Shown here: positions 43,714 through 52,454 of the stretch, one piece after another | Layout of the letters: every line of letters begins with the position of its first letter | Numbering within the stretch: position 1 is the first letter of the stretch | Source: Cellulosimicrobium protaetiae | Lineage (GTDB): Bacteria; Actinomycetota; Actinomycetes; Actinomycetales; Cellulomonadaceae | DNA: 64,000 nt | Assembly: GCF_009708005.2 (NCBI RefSeq) | Contig: NZ_CP052757.1 | Coordinates: 310,001 to 374,000 of the forward strand | Direction: 5' to 3' | Position numbers and translations under genes: made by a program | Notes under the pieces: model-generated | The model's input: the letters and a program-made list of their open reading frames with translations, nothing else | Database searches by the model: none | Told to the model about the DNA's origin: nothing

Positions 43714-44495
43714 CGCGCACCCCCCGCGGCGCCCCGCACGGAGACGGGCGACGGGGTGTCCGCGCCCCAGACGTGGGTGCGGTGCGCGTGCGCTCGCGGC
43801 CCGGGCGTCGCGCACGCCGCGACGGCGCCGGCCGGTGCGGCCACGTCGCTCACCCACCACTCCTGCCCGTGCCACGGGCCGCCGTCGGCTCGCACGAGAC
43901 CGGGGGCCCCGACGTCGAGCCCGAGCACGTCGAGCAGCCGACCGCCGACCGCCTTCGCGCACGCCTCCAGCCGCGAGAGGCAGCGCCACAGGTCGGGGTC
44001 CGCGCCCGACCGCGCGACCGCCGGGGCGAGGAACCGCGCGGCGAGGCGGTGGACGTCGACGCGCGGGTCGCGCACCTGCACGTCGACGCCCACGTCCGTC
44101 TCCGCGAGCGCCACGAGCGCGTGGTCACCGCTGCGGCTGAGGTTCCACCGCTGCCCGACGACGGGCCCCGGCTTCCCGTGCGGCCCCACCTCCCAGCGCA
44201 CGTCGGCGGGCGACAGGCCGGTGCGCGCCGCGAGGACCTCGTGCGCCGCGACGTGCGCGCGGACGTAGCGCGCGGCGTCGGCGGGCGAGGCGAGGCGGCG
44301 GGCACGGTCACGCTCCGCCGCACCCAGCACCGCCGCGCCCAGCACCTCGGTCCCCAGCACGTCGCCACCCGCCGTCGAGCACGACCTGACGGTCGGGACG
44401 GGGCTCAGAACGACTCTCATGTCGCGCTCGGCGGGGGGTGGGGTCGTGTCGACGAACCACAGCTCGACCTCGGTCTCCGGGTCGACGACGCTCAT
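43710..44495 (-). CDS. 4'-phosphopantetheinyl transferase (Sfp type)
   Basis: A 261-residue enzyme that attaches phosphopantetheine from CoA to carrier proteins. The magnesium motif VGVDVQVRDP and the downstream helix LSRLEACAKAVG (W/F-x-x-K-E-A-x-x-K type) are both visible, as is the CoA-binding RWNLSRSGDHALVAL. The presence of a dedicated transferase fits the two carrier proteins of this cluster. Overlaps both neighbours by 4 bases. Confidence 0.9.
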   Translation of the reverse strand: MSVVDPETEVELWFVDTTPPPAERDMRVVLSPVPTVRSCSTAGGDVLGTEVLGAAVLGAAERDRARRLASPADAARYVRAHVAAHEVLAARTGLSPADVRWEVGPHGKPGPVVGQRWNLSRSGDHALVALAETDVGVDVQVRDPRVDVHRLAARFLAPAVARSGADPDLWRCLSRLEACAKAVGGRLLDVLGLDVGAPGLVRADGGPWHGQEWWVSDVAAPAGAVAACATPGPRAHAHRTHVWGADTPSPVSVRGAAGGAR

Positions 44496-45223
44496 GCGAC
44501 GAACTCCGGCAGGTCGTCGACGGGGGCCTTCAGCGGGGCGGCGGCGCGCGTCGTCACGACGACCTCCACCTCGCGGCCGACGGCGCGGGCCACCACCGGG
44601 CGCAGGTCCGCCACGGCGTGGTGCGCGCCGGGGACGTCGTCGGGGCCGACCGCGAGCACGGTCGCCGTCGCGTCCCGGCCTGCGGCGACGCCCGCGGCGG
44701 AGTCCTCCAGGACGAGGCAGCGTCGCGGGTCGACGCCGAGTAGTCGCGCCCCGGCGAGGAACCCCTCCGGGTCGGGCTTGCCGCGGGCCACGTCCTCCGC
44801 GCACACGAACCGCGCCGGCACCGGCAGCCCTGCCGCCGTCAGCCGCGCGAGCGCGACCTCGCGCGCCGCCGACGTCACGACGGTCCAGGCCCGCGGGTCC
44901 AGGTCGTCCAGGAGCTCCGCCGCGCCGGGCACCGCGACGACCCCCTCGGTGTCGTCGCACGAGATGCGGTGCAGCCACTCGACCTCACGTGCGACGTCGG
45001 CGCCCGGCGCAACGAGGCGGACCACCTCGACGTCGCGGCGGCCGTGCGACGCCGCGACGACCGCGTCGCCGTCGAGCCCGAGCCGTGCCGCCCAGGCGAG
45101 CGTGTGGCGGTCGATCGCCGCCGTCGAGTCGACGAGCGTGCCGTCGAGGTCGAGCAGCAGCGCCGCGCCACGCCACGCCCAGGTGTCGGGCGCGGTCACG
45201 GGGCCGGTCGGGGTCACGTTCAC
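44492..45223 (-). CDS. HAD-family hydrolase (beta-phosphoglucomutase-like)
   Basis: A 243-residue haloacid dehalogenase-type phosphatase or mutase: nucleophile motif LLLDLDGTLVDST, motif II VTSAA, motif III lysine in ARGKPDPEGFL and motif IV VLEDSAAGVAAG. The cap is the small helical type of sugar-phosphate phosphatases. In the cluster it could supply a sugar for the glycosyltransferase-like protein or dephosphorylate an intermediate. Start and stop overlap neighbours by 4 bases. Confidence 0.85.
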   Translation of the reverse strand: MNVTPTGPVTAPDTWAWRGAALLLDLDGTLVDSTAAIDRHTLAWAARLGLDGDAVVAASHGRRDVEVVRLVAPGADVAREVEWLHRISCDDTEGVVAVPGAAELLDDLDPRAWTVVTSAAREVALARLTAAGLPVPARFVCAEDVARGKPDPEGFLAGARLLGVDPRRCLVLEDSAAGVAAGRDATATVLAVGPDDVPGAHHAVADLRPVVARAVGREVEVVVTTRAAAPLKAPVDDLPEFVA

Positions 45224-47292
45224 AGCAGCTCCCTCGCCCGCGCGGTCCGCGCCTCCGCGTGAAGGTCTACGTACTGCCGCACCGGTCCGGTCACGTGCTG
45301 GAGCCCCAGCGCGGCCGGGCTCGGACGGCCGGGCGCGTCACCGACCGCGCGTGCCACGACCGGGAGGGCGTCCGCGGCGCCCGCGAGCGCGACCAGGAGG
45401 TCCGCGGCGGAGGGCTCGGGCGCGTCGGGTGCGGTCGCCCGGCGCGGCTCGGACGTCGTCGGGCTCCCCGGCGTGAGCGCCGTCGCACGCGACACCCACA
45501 GGCCGCGCGAGACGTACCGGCCGCCCGGCTCGACGCCGAGCAGCCCGCGCCTCTCGACCTGCTCGCACGCGAGGACCTCGACGGTCGCCCGGGAACGAGG
45601 ACCGCCGGTCTCCGCGGGCAGGTCGCCCGTGGAGGGCGCGTCGGGACGGCCGGACAGCGAGGGCAGGTCGGACGCCTCGGGACGGCCGGACAGCGAGGGC
45701 AGGTCGGACGCCTCGGGACGGCCAGACGGAGCGGGAAGGTCGGACCGGTCGGGACACCCGGACCGACCGGTGCGCGTCCCGCCCGAGGCCGCAGCGTCGT
45801 CGGCCCCGGCGACCCGGTGCTCGGCGGCACCGTCGAGGTCGACCTGCGCCGCGAGACGCCGCACCGCGTCGTCGGCGCGCGCACCGCACGCCGGGCAGTC
45901 GTGCACGACGACGCGCACCGGCGCCGCGGGACCCGCCGCCTGGCACACGACCTCGGCGTCGCGCTCCGCAAGGCGTCCCACAGCCGCCAGCACGGCAGGG
46001 TCGAGCTCCGCGTCAGCTTCGGCGTCGCTCGCCGAACCCGGGGTCACTCCCCACGCGGCAGTCGAGGTAGGGAGCGACCCCGGGTTCGGCGCGGTGCGGG
46101 TCACCGTCTCGCCCGCGCGGAGCGCGTCGAGGCCGAACGCGACGAGCTCGTCGACGAGGGCCTCCGGGCGGTCCGCCGGGAGCAGCCCCGAGAGCACCCA
46201 GGTCCGGACGGCGGCCGCGCGGTGAGCCGTGCCGCCCGGCCCGGCGGGCGGCCAGTCCTGGTGCGCGACGTCGTGCCCGAGCAGCCAGCACGCGGCACCG
46301 AGCTCGACGAGCGCCTCGCACGGCACGCGCCCGAGCTCCGGGGACGCCCCCGCGACGAGGACCGCGACGTCGTGCGCGACGACCGCCGGGTCGACGCCGA
46401 GCCACCACGACCAGTCGTCCCAGCCCCAGCCGAACGGGTGCTCGAGCGGCTCGCCCGCGTCGGGGCGGAGCAGGCGCAGCGTGCAGCGCGACCGTTCGAG
46501 CATGACCGCGACCGGCCGCGGCGTGGCGGGTGAGCGGGCCGGCTCGCGGTCGAGCCCGGGGAGGTCCCACGCGTCCGGGTCGACGGCGTCGCCCGCGGGG
46601 ACGGTCGCGTGCCGGGCGCCGTGCGCGTCGTTGCCCGCGAGGCTCGGGCCGTCACCGTGCTCCAGCAGGTGCGGCAGCGTCGCGACGACCGGGTAGCCCT
46701 CGCGGGCGCAGAACGTCACGACGGCCTCGTCGTCGTCGCGCTCGTCGTCGGGCAGGGTCGCGAGGTGCGCGGCGAGGCGCAGCGCGCCGTCGGCCGGGAG
46801 CACGAGGCCGAGCGTGGGCACCCACTCGTCGTGCCCGAGTGGCGCCCACGCCTGCCCGGCGGCGGCCGCGGCACGCACGAGGTACGCGTTGCGCGGGCTG
46901 TTCCAGTTCGAGTAGAGCGCGACGGCGTGCCGGTCCCGTGCACGCACCGCGCGCAGGACGAGCTCCGCGAACCCGGGGACCGGCGTGACGTCGTCCTGCA
47001 GCACGAGGTGGTGCGTCGCCCCCGGAGCCACGGCCGCCCACGCACGCTTCGCGGTGCGCAGCGGGCTCGGCGGGCCGTCCGGGTCCGGGTCCTCGACGAC
47101 CCGGACGTCGAGCGGCGCGCACGCGCGGACCAGCTCCGAGACGTCACCCCGCGCCGGGTGGTGCATGACGACGACACTGAGCACGGGCCCGGGAGCGTCC
47201 GGGCCGGGACCGGCCGTCGCCACCGGGACCACGTCCACCGCACCACGAACCGGCAGGTCCTCGACCTCGGGCGTCGCACCCCGCGCGGTCAC
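45220..47292 (-). CDS. large glycosyltransferase-like protein with low-complexity insert
   Basis: A 690-residue protein. The first 250 residues resemble a GT-A-type glycosyltransferase: LSVVVMHHPARGDVSELV, HHLVLQDDVTPVPGF (acidic metal motif) and SNWNSPRNAYLVRAAAA. The middle part has WGWDDWSWWLGVDP of unknown meaning. A CPAC (zinc-like) site follows at about 515-518, then a 36-base tandem repeat region encoding SGRPEASDLPSL units. A palindromic repeat lies within the gene without breaking the frame. The GTG start overlaps the MATE stop. Sugar transfer onto the product is a reasonable guess, not shown. Confidence 0.62.
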   Translation of the reverse strand: MTARGATPEVEDLPVRGAVDVVPVATAGPGPDAPGPVLSVVVMHHPARGDVSELVRACAPLDVRVVEDPDPDGPPSPLRTAKRAWAAVAPGATHHLVLQDDVTPVPGFAELVLRAVRARDRHAVALYSNWNSPRNAYLVRAAAAAGQAWAPLGHDEWVPTLGLVLPADGALRLAAHLATLPDDERDDDEAVVTFCAREGYPVVATLPHLLEHGDGPSLAGNDAHGARHATVPAGDAVDPDAWDLPGLDREPARSPATPRPVAVMLERSRCTLRLLRPDAGEPLEHPFGWGWDDWSWWLGVDPAVVAHDVAVLVAGASPELGRVPCEALVELGAACWLLGHDVAHQDWPPAGPGGTAHRAAAVRTWVLSGLLPADRPEALVDELVAFGLDALRAGETVTRTAPNPGSLPTSTAAWGVTPGSASDAEADAELDPAVLAAVGRLAERDAEVVCQAAGPAAPVRVVVHDCPACGARADDAVRRLAAQVDLDGAAEHRVAGADDAAASGGTRTGRSGCPDRSDLPAPSGRPEASDLPSLSGRPEASDLPSLSGRPDAPSTGDLPAETGGPRSRATVEVLACEQVERRGLLGVEPGGRYVSRGLWVSRATALTPGSPTTSEPRRATAPDAPEPSAADLLVALAGAADALPVVARAVGDAPGRPSPAALGLQHVTGPVRQYVDLHAEARTARARELL
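45645..45735 (-). repeat. in-frame 36-base tandem repeat
   Basis: Two full copies and a degenerate third copy of a 36-base unit, coding for SGRPEASDLPSL repeats in the glycosyltransferase-like protein. The two full copies look identical, so expansion is recent. Confidence 0.8.
46030..46091. repeat. REP-like palindromic element, copy 2 (inside a gene)
   Basis: Arms of 22 bases match as inverted repeats at 21 of 22 positions around an 18-base spacer, with the same core CCGAACCCGGGRTCGCTCC as copy 1. It is read through in frame as APNPGSLPTSTAAWGVTPGS, a proline/serine/glycine loop in the encoded protein. Confidence 0.72.
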
Positions 47293-49106
47293 CGCGCGAC
47301 CTCCGCGACCGTGTCCGCCGGCTCGACCGGCTCGGCCGGCTCGGCCGTGGCACGCCGTCGGACGAGGCGGACGGCGACGGGCAGCATGACGGCGAGACCG
47401 ACGACGTTCGTCACGGCGATCGTCGTGTACAGCGCGACCGGTCCCCCGCCCGTGCGCGCGAGGACGCCGCCGACGCCGAGCGAGACGGCGTGGTAGAGCA
47501 CGTTGAGCGTCACGGCGACGCGCCCGTACCCGAGCTGCTCCAGCAGGGTCAGCAGGTACAGCACGAGCCCGACGCCCGCGTACGACGGGCCGACCACCCG
47601 CAGGTACAGAGCCGCCTGCGCGGCGACATCGGGGTCGGCGGAGAGCCGACCCGCGACGAGCGGCGCCGTGAGCAGGACGAGCACCCCCACGACGACGTAC
47701 ACGCCCGCGACGACGACCGTGCCCGCGCGCAGCGTGCGCGGCAGGAGGGAGAGCCCGCCCGCGCCCCACTGCTGGTTCATGACGATGCTCACGGCCGCGG
47801 CGAGCCCGATCGCGGGCACGATGACGAGCGTCTGGACCGTCGCGGCGCCGCCGTAGCCGGCGACCACGTCGGTGCCCGACGGCCCGAGCACCCAGACCAT
47901 GACGAGGTTCGTCACGGTGAGCAGCAGGTAGGACAGGCCGACCGGCAGGCCGACGCCGAGCAGCAGCGCGCGCACGTCGACGCGCTCGTCGACATCGCCC
48001 GCGGCAGGCGCGGCCGACGCCGACGGGGCCTGCACGGAGGACGCCGCACCGCCCGGTGGCGGCGGCACGGGGTCGGCAGCCGGACGGGACGACGGCGGCG
48101 GCGGGGGAGGCGGCGGTGGCGGCGGGACCGGCGGCTGCGCGGTCGGCGTCGTCCACGACCCGGCGGGCAGCGCGCGGAGGGCCCTGCGCCACCAGGCGGC
48201 GAGGCGCTGCGGTGCCGGGTGACGACGCAGCGCGAGCAGCCGCCGCAGCCCCGGGACGTGCCCGGGCCGCGGGAGGAGGCGGGCGCGGACGAGGAGCGCC
48301 CAGGCGACGCCCGCGCCGACGAGCGTGGAGCCCGTGATCGCGACGGGGACCGCGAGCACGCCGAACCCGCCCACGAGCCCGACGACCCACACGACGAGCA
48401 CCTGCAGACCCGCGACGAGCAGCGCCACGGTCGCCGACGCGCCCGTGCGCGCCCACCCCCGCAGCGCTGCAGCGGCGACCGCCGTCGGGACGGAGAGCAC
48501 GCTCGCGACGACGGTCCACCGGGCGAACGCGACGAACTCCGCGACGAGCGGCTCCGGCACGGACAGCACGTCGGCGAGCGCCGGCGCGACCAGGACCACG
48601 AGCAGCGCGACCCCGCCGAGCACCGCCGCGCCCGCCGCGACGAACCGTCCCAGCAGTGCCGTGGTGGCCGACGTCGGGACGGTCGCGCCGTCGTCGCCCG
48701 CGTCACCCCCGGCGCCCTCCCCCGCGTCGCCACCCGAGCCGTCTCCCGCGCTCCGGGCACGGGACCCGTGCAGGCGCGCGAATCCGACCTGGGTCGAGAC
48801 GTCGAGCCCCTCCTGGACCGCGAGGACGAGGAACGTCACGGGGATGAAGAGGGAGCGCACGTAGAGCGCGTCGTCGCCCATGTGCCCGAGCAGCGCCGCG
48901 ATGACGAGCTGCGCGAGCGCCCCCACGACGAGCGCCGCGCAGATCGGGGCGGCGAGCCGGACGACCCGACGGCGCAGCGCCCCGACCGTCGGGCCGGGGT
49001 CCGTCGTGCCCGCGCCGGGCGGCGGGGGGACGGGCGGCAGGTCGCCAGCCGCCGGCGAGGCCGTCGCGACCGAGGTCGCGCCCGCCTCCTCAGACGAGCT
49101 CGGCAT
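47289..49106 (-). CDS. MATE-family exporter with proline-rich insertion
   Basis: A 605-residue efflux protein with about twelve helices in two bundles. The first bundle starts RLAAPICAALVVGALAQLVIAALLGHMG and the second RALLLGVGLPVGLSYLLLTVTNLVMVWVLG. Between them lies a long hydrophilic insertion containing a run of eleven prolines and Ala/Pro-rich sequence. MATE proteins export cationic drugs or flip lipid-linked products using H+ or Na+; here it would export the cluster product. It overlaps the dehydrogenase gene by 17 bases. Confidence 0.82.
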   Translation of the reverse strand: MPSSSEEAGATSVATASPAAGDLPPVPPPPGAGTTDPGPTVGALRRRVVRLAAPICAALVVGALAQLVIAALLGHMGDDALYVRSLFIPVTFLVLAVQEGLDVSTQVGFARLHGSRARSAGDGSGGDAGEGAGGDAGDDGATVPTSATTALLGRFVAAGAAVLGGVALLVVLVAPALADVLSVPEPLVAEFVAFARWTVVASVLSVPTAVAAAALRGWARTGASATVALLVAGLQVLVVWVVGLVGGFGVLAVPVAITGSTLVGAGVAWALLVRARLLPRPGHVPGLRRLLALRRHPAPQRLAAWWRRALRALPAGSWTTPTAQPPVPPPPPPPPPPPSSRPAADPVPPPPGGAASSVQAPSASAAPAAGDVDERVDVRALLLGVGLPVGLSYLLLTVTNLVMVWVLGPSGTDVVAGYGGAATVQTLVIVPAIGLAAAVSIVMNQQWGAGGLSLLPRTLRAGTVVVAGVYVVVGVLVLLTAPLVAGRLSADPDVAAQAALYLRVVGPSYAGVGLVLYLLTLLEQLGYGRVAVTLNVLYHAVSLGVGGVLARTGGGPVALYTTIAVTNVVGLAVMLPVAVRLVRRRATAEPAEPVEPADTVAEVAR

Positions 49107-50286
49107 GCCGTGCCCTGCCCTGCAGCCAGCCCTGCGCGAGGGTGAGCCGCTGCACGGTCCGCGTGCCCTCCATCATCTCGAGGCCGGGCACGTCACGGAC
49201 GAGCTTGTCGAGGTACGGGTGCTCCCAGCGCGCGCCGGGGCCGAGCAGCGGCGGCACCGCGTGGGTGACCTCCTCCGCGAGGTCGAGCGCGGCGGCCTTC
49301 GCCGCCGCGGGCAGCGTCCCGTCGGCCGGGTCGTCGTCGGCGGCGCGCGCCGCCTGCAGCACGAGGGCGCGCGCGGCGTGGAGCCGGTCGTCGAACGTCT
49401 CCAGGCGCCACCGCTCGTCGGCGGTGAACGACGACCGCTCGGCGCGCACGTAGTCGAGCGCGGCCTGCGTGACGCCCACGGCGAGCGACGCGACGACCGG
49501 ACGCAGCCGGTTGAACGTGCGCACGGCGCCCAGGAGCCCGCGGCGCGACGGCGACAGGTGCCGCCCGAGCGTGTCCTCGGGGCGCAGCGGGACGTCGCGC
49601 AGCCGCACCTCGCCGAGCTGGATCGAGCGCATGCCCGTGAGGACGAGCGGCGCGGCGTCGAAGCCCGGCCGGTCGGTGTCGACGAGGTAGACCCCGACGC
49701 CCAGCGGGCCCGGGCGGTGCCGCGCGAAGACGACGCCGAGGCTCGCGCGCGCGACGTTCCCCACGTACTTCTTGTGGCCGCGCAGGACCGTCCGGGGGCT
49801 GCCGTGCCCGGGCGCGGACCCGTCGTCGGGCCCGCCCGGGAGCTCCACGACGGCGGTCTCCAGCGCCGCCGCGTCCGAGCCGCGGTCCGGCTCGGTGAGG
49901 CCGAAGAACGTCCACGTGCGCGGCTCGGCGACCCTCCGGTAGAAGCGGTCGCGCTGCTCGTCGTCGGCGAGGTCGTCCACGACGATCCCGGACATCGACG
50001 GCCCCGGCGCCCCGACGACGACGGACGCGTCGCCCCACGCGAGCGTCTCCGCGACGACGGCACGCTCCACGCACGTGCGCACGTGCACCGGGACGCCCCG
50101 CACGCGCAGCGGGTCGTCGAGGTACCCGGGCGGGAAGCCGCCGAGCTGCCGGTACGGCAGGACGCCGGAGTCGAGGAGCGTGTGCAGCGCGCCCGGGTCG
50201 GCGTCGATCGCGAGGGCGTGCTCACGGAGCGCCGCGCCGACGGGACGCAGGTGGTCGCGCAGCGCGACGAGGTCGACGGTGGTCAT
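49090..50286 (-). CDS. acyl-CoA dehydrogenase-like flavoprotein
   Basis: A 398-residue member of the acyl-CoA dehydrogenase family: FFGLTEPDRGSDAAALETAV is the FAD/substrate region (normally xTEPxxGSD), HKKYVGNVARA the central beta domain, and the C-terminal helices end with LEMMEGTRTVQRLTLAQGW, where the conserved E(G/A)T interacts with FAD. In biosynthetic clusters such enzymes desaturate acyl or aminoacyl groups on carrier proteins. It is encoded next to a shorter relative with which it may form a heteromer. Confidence 0.85.
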   Translation of the reverse strand: MTTVDLVALRDHLRPVGAALREHALAIDADPGALHTLLDSGVLPYRQLGGFPPGYLDDPLRVRGVPVHVRTCVERAVVAETLAWGDASVVVGAPGPSMSGIVVDDLADDEQRDRFYRRVAEPRTWTFFGLTEPDRGSDAAALETAVVELPGGPDDGSAPGHGSPRTVLRGHKKYVGNVARASLGVVFARHRPGPLGVGVYLVDTDRPGFDAAPLVLTGMRSIQLGEVRLRDVPLRPEDTLGRHLSPSRRGLLGAVRTFNRLRPVVASLAVGVTQAALDYVRAERSSFTADERWRLETFDDRLHAARALVLQAARAADDDPADGTLPAAAKAAALDLAEEVTHAVPPLLGPGARWEHPYLDKLVRDVPGLEMMEGTRTVQRLTLAQGWLQGRARHAELV

Positions 50287-51131
50287 GCGTCGTGTCCTTC
50301 CCGGCCGGCGGTCCCGCCCGGCAGCGTCCCGCCGGCGTGGCCGAGCAGGTCGATCGTGCGGGCGAGGCGCGCGGGCTCGCCGTCGACGAACCCCGACGCG
50401 CCGAACAGGTTGTGGACGGCGCGCGACGACCGGTCGAGCACCGCGGTGACGCGAGCGAGCGACACCCCGGAGATCGACGCCCCGCCGTCCGGTGCCGCGT
50501 CCCGTGCGGCGGCCCCGCCCAGGAGCGCCTGCGCCTCGAGGTGGGCGAGCGCCGCGTCCGCGAGCACCAGGCGGACCGGCGGCAGGTTCACGGTCGCCGT
50601 GCCGCCGAGCGTGCGTCCGCGCAGCCGCTCGACGGCCCGGTCGGTCAGGCGCTCGCACAGGCCGGCCCGGACCCACGCGACGCCGATGCGCCAGGCGGCG
50701 TCGGCCGCCCTGGTCGCCGCGGTCTCCCCCGCGACGGGCGCGGCGTCGGCCGCACCGGTCGCGGCCTCCCCTGCGGCGGGCGCGGCGTCCGCCACGGCGG
50801 GCGCCGCAGCGTCGTGTGCCTCGGCCACCTGCCGTGCCGCGCCGGCTCGCGGCGCCCGCCACACGAGCAGCGGGCCGGTGTCCGACGCCACCTCGCCGAC
50901 CTGCGCCCAGTCACCCGGGGGCGGGACGTCGTCGGGCAGCAGGACGTACTCGCCGGGCAGCGCCGCGACGGGCAGCAGCCCCGCGAGCGCGGTGAGCGCC
51001 GCGACCGGGCCGAGCTCGCGCGCGACGGCGCGAAGGCCGGCCGGGCCGTCCGCGCGGACAGGCGCGCCGCCCTCCTCGGGCGACACCTCGACGGCCTCGG
51101 CGGGGGCAGGCGCGACGACGTCCGTGCTCAT
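50283..51131 (-). CDS. degenerate acyl-CoA dehydrogenase-like partner
   Basis: A 282-residue protein with an alanine-rich middle (repeats of ADAAPAAGEAATGAADAAP kind at about 110-145). The C-terminal half (DAAWRIGVAWVRAGLCERL, VNLPPVRLVLADAALAHLEAQ, ARVTAVLDRSSRAVHNLFGASGFVDGEPARL) resembles the helical domain of acyl-CoA dehydrogenases, but the FAD-binding middle domain is missing or worn down. It probably acts as a non-catalytic partner of the adjacent full-length enzyme. Assignment rests on weak similarity and position. Confidence 0.6.
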   Translation of the reverse strand: MSTDVVAPAPAEAVEVSPEEGGAPVRADGPAGLRAVARELGPVAALTALAGLLPVAALPGEYVLLPDDVPPPGDWAQVGEVASDTGPLLVWRAPRAGAARQVAEAHDAAAPAVADAAPAAGEAATGAADAAPVAGETAATRAADAAWRIGVAWVRAGLCERLTDRAVERLRGRTLGGTATVNLPPVRLVLADAALAHLEAQALLGGAAARDAAPDGGASISGVSLARVTAVLDRSSRAVHNLFGASGFVDGEPARLARTIDLLGHAGGTLPGGTAGREGHDA

Positions 51132-52084
51132 GCGAGGACCGCCTCTCGGGTCAGGTCGTCGACGTCCGGGGACGTCGCCGCGACGGAGCGTGGGCCGAGG
51201 ACGAGCGAGCAGCGGTAGCCCAGCTCGAGGCACCGCTCGTGCAGGACGACCGGCGCGTCCGGCACGGCGTCGCACGCGGCGAGCACCTCCCAGACGCCCG
51301 TCGCCGCCGCGCCCGGGTCGGCGTGCAGCACGACGCCGCCGAGGTCGGGCGCCTCGCCCGGGTCCACGTCCACGCCGAGGACGACGCGCCGGGCGTCCGG
51401 TCCCGGAGCCACGGCCGGTGCCGTCGAGGGAGCGCCGTCGCGCGGGGGCGCCGCCTGGTCCGGACGAGGGCCGCGCGGGGCGCGTGCGACCGACAGCGCC
51501 TCGACCGGTCGGCCCGCTCCGTCGTGCCCGACGACGAGCGCGACGACCCGGTCGCGGGCGGGGACGCGCGTCGCCGTCGGCGGCAGCGTGCACTGCTCCA
51601 GGACGAGGACGAGGGCGTCGCCCCCGAGCCCGACACCCTGCGGGCCGCCGTGGGCGAGCTCCTCGTGCGCGAGGCGCAGCGCCGTGAACGGGCCCGCGAG
51701 GCCCTGCTCGGTCACGCAGAAGGTGTACGGCCGGTCGTCGAACAGGTCGGCGACGAACCCGCCGAGCAGGCGCTCGTGCTGGAGGTCGGGGGTCGTGACG
51801 ACGAGGACGACGAGGCGCACGTCGTCGAGCAGACCCCGCTCCGCGAGCGCGGAGCGCGCCGCACGGATCATCGTCGGGTAGTCACGACCCGGCCCGGTCT
51901 CGAGCCAGTCCGTCGGCTGGCCCTCCCCGTACACGTACCGCAGGTCCTCGGCGACCGACCGGCGCGTCCCGTCCCCGACGGGGACGAGGTCGTCGACCGG
52001 GACGTCGACGACGCCCCGCACGCGCAGGACGGCGCCGCCCGGCCCCGCCCAGGACGCCGCCTGGCTCCCGCCCCCGAGCGCCAC
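51128..52084 (-). CDS. thiolase-fold (KAS III-like) protein lacking the catalytic cysteine
   Basis: A 318-residue protein whose first half reads as a ketosynthase-like core: YPTMIRAARSALAERGLLDDV, LVVLVVTTPDLQHERLLGG and then VTEQGLAGPFTALRLA, which corresponds to the nucleophile elbow but has Leu where Cys belongs. LGGDALVLVLEQ follows as the usual strand. The second half is less conserved. It is probably a structural or specificity partner for the active KAS III-like enzyme of the cluster. The GTG start lies one base after the carrier protein gene. Confidence 0.65.
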   Translation of the reverse strand: MALGGGSQAASWAGPGGAVLRVRGVVDVPVDDLVPVGDGTRRSVAEDLRYVYGEGQPTDWLETGPGRDYPTMIRAARSALAERGLLDDVRLVVLVVTTPDLQHERLLGGFVADLFDDRPYTFCVTEQGLAGPFTALRLAHEELAHGGPQGVGLGGDALVLVLEQCTLPPTATRVPARDRVVALVVGHDGAGRPVEALSVARAPRGPRPDQAAPPRDGAPSTAPAVAPGPDARRVVLGVDVDPGEAPDLGGVVLHADPGAAATGVWEVLAACDAVPDAPVVLHERCLELGYRCSLVLGPRSVAATSPDVDDLTREAVLA

Positions 52085-52085
52085 G

Positions 52086-52382
52086 TCAGTTCCGGGTCGA
52101 GTGCTCGACGACGAAGTCCGTCAGCGAGCCCACGCTCTCGAGGTGGTGCTGCTCGAGCGACTCCGGGTCGACCTCCATGTCGAGCGAGTCCTCCAGGGCC
52201 ATGAGGAGGCCGAGGACGCTCGTCGAGTCGAGGTCGAGGTCGTCGAACAGGCGGGTCGCGTCGGTGACGTCGGGCAGCGGGCGCCCGAGGACGCTCGACA
52301 GCGCCTCGACGACGGCGCCGACGACGCGCTCGCGCCCGAGGGCCTCCTGGGACTCGGTGTTCGTGGGGGTGCCGATGCTCAC
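52086..52382 (-). CDS. acyl carrier protein (first of two)
   Basis: A 98-residue carrier protein with the phosphopantetheine serine at position 53 in DLDLDSTSVLGLLMALEDSL, acidic helix II and a hydrophobic C-terminal helix. The DSTS form resembles carrier proteins that receive amino acids from ATP-grasp ligases. It is encoded directly after the BtrK-like decarboxylase and BtrJ-like ligase genes, so it is their likely carrier. Confidence 0.9.
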   Translation of the reverse strand: MSIGTPTNTESQEALGRERVVGAVVEALSSVLGRPLPDVTDATRLFDDLDLDSTSVLGLLMALEDSLDMEVDPESLEQHHLESVGSLTDFVVEHSTRN

Positions 52383-52454
52383 GGTGTTCCTCCGGGGTGG
52401 TGGGTCGGGCGCCCGCGGTGCGGGCGGCGGCTGGGTGGCGGCTTCCGCCGTCGG

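Noticed and set aside
45645-45735. Tandem 36-base units considered as a CRISPR array
   Set aside because: Units are head-to-tail without spacers, in frame with a protein-coding gene, and no cas gene is present.
46970-46990. Third possible copy of the CGAACCCGGGG repeat core
   Set aside because: Only one arm is present, it lies in a conserved coding stretch (VPGFAEL) and there is no inverted partner.
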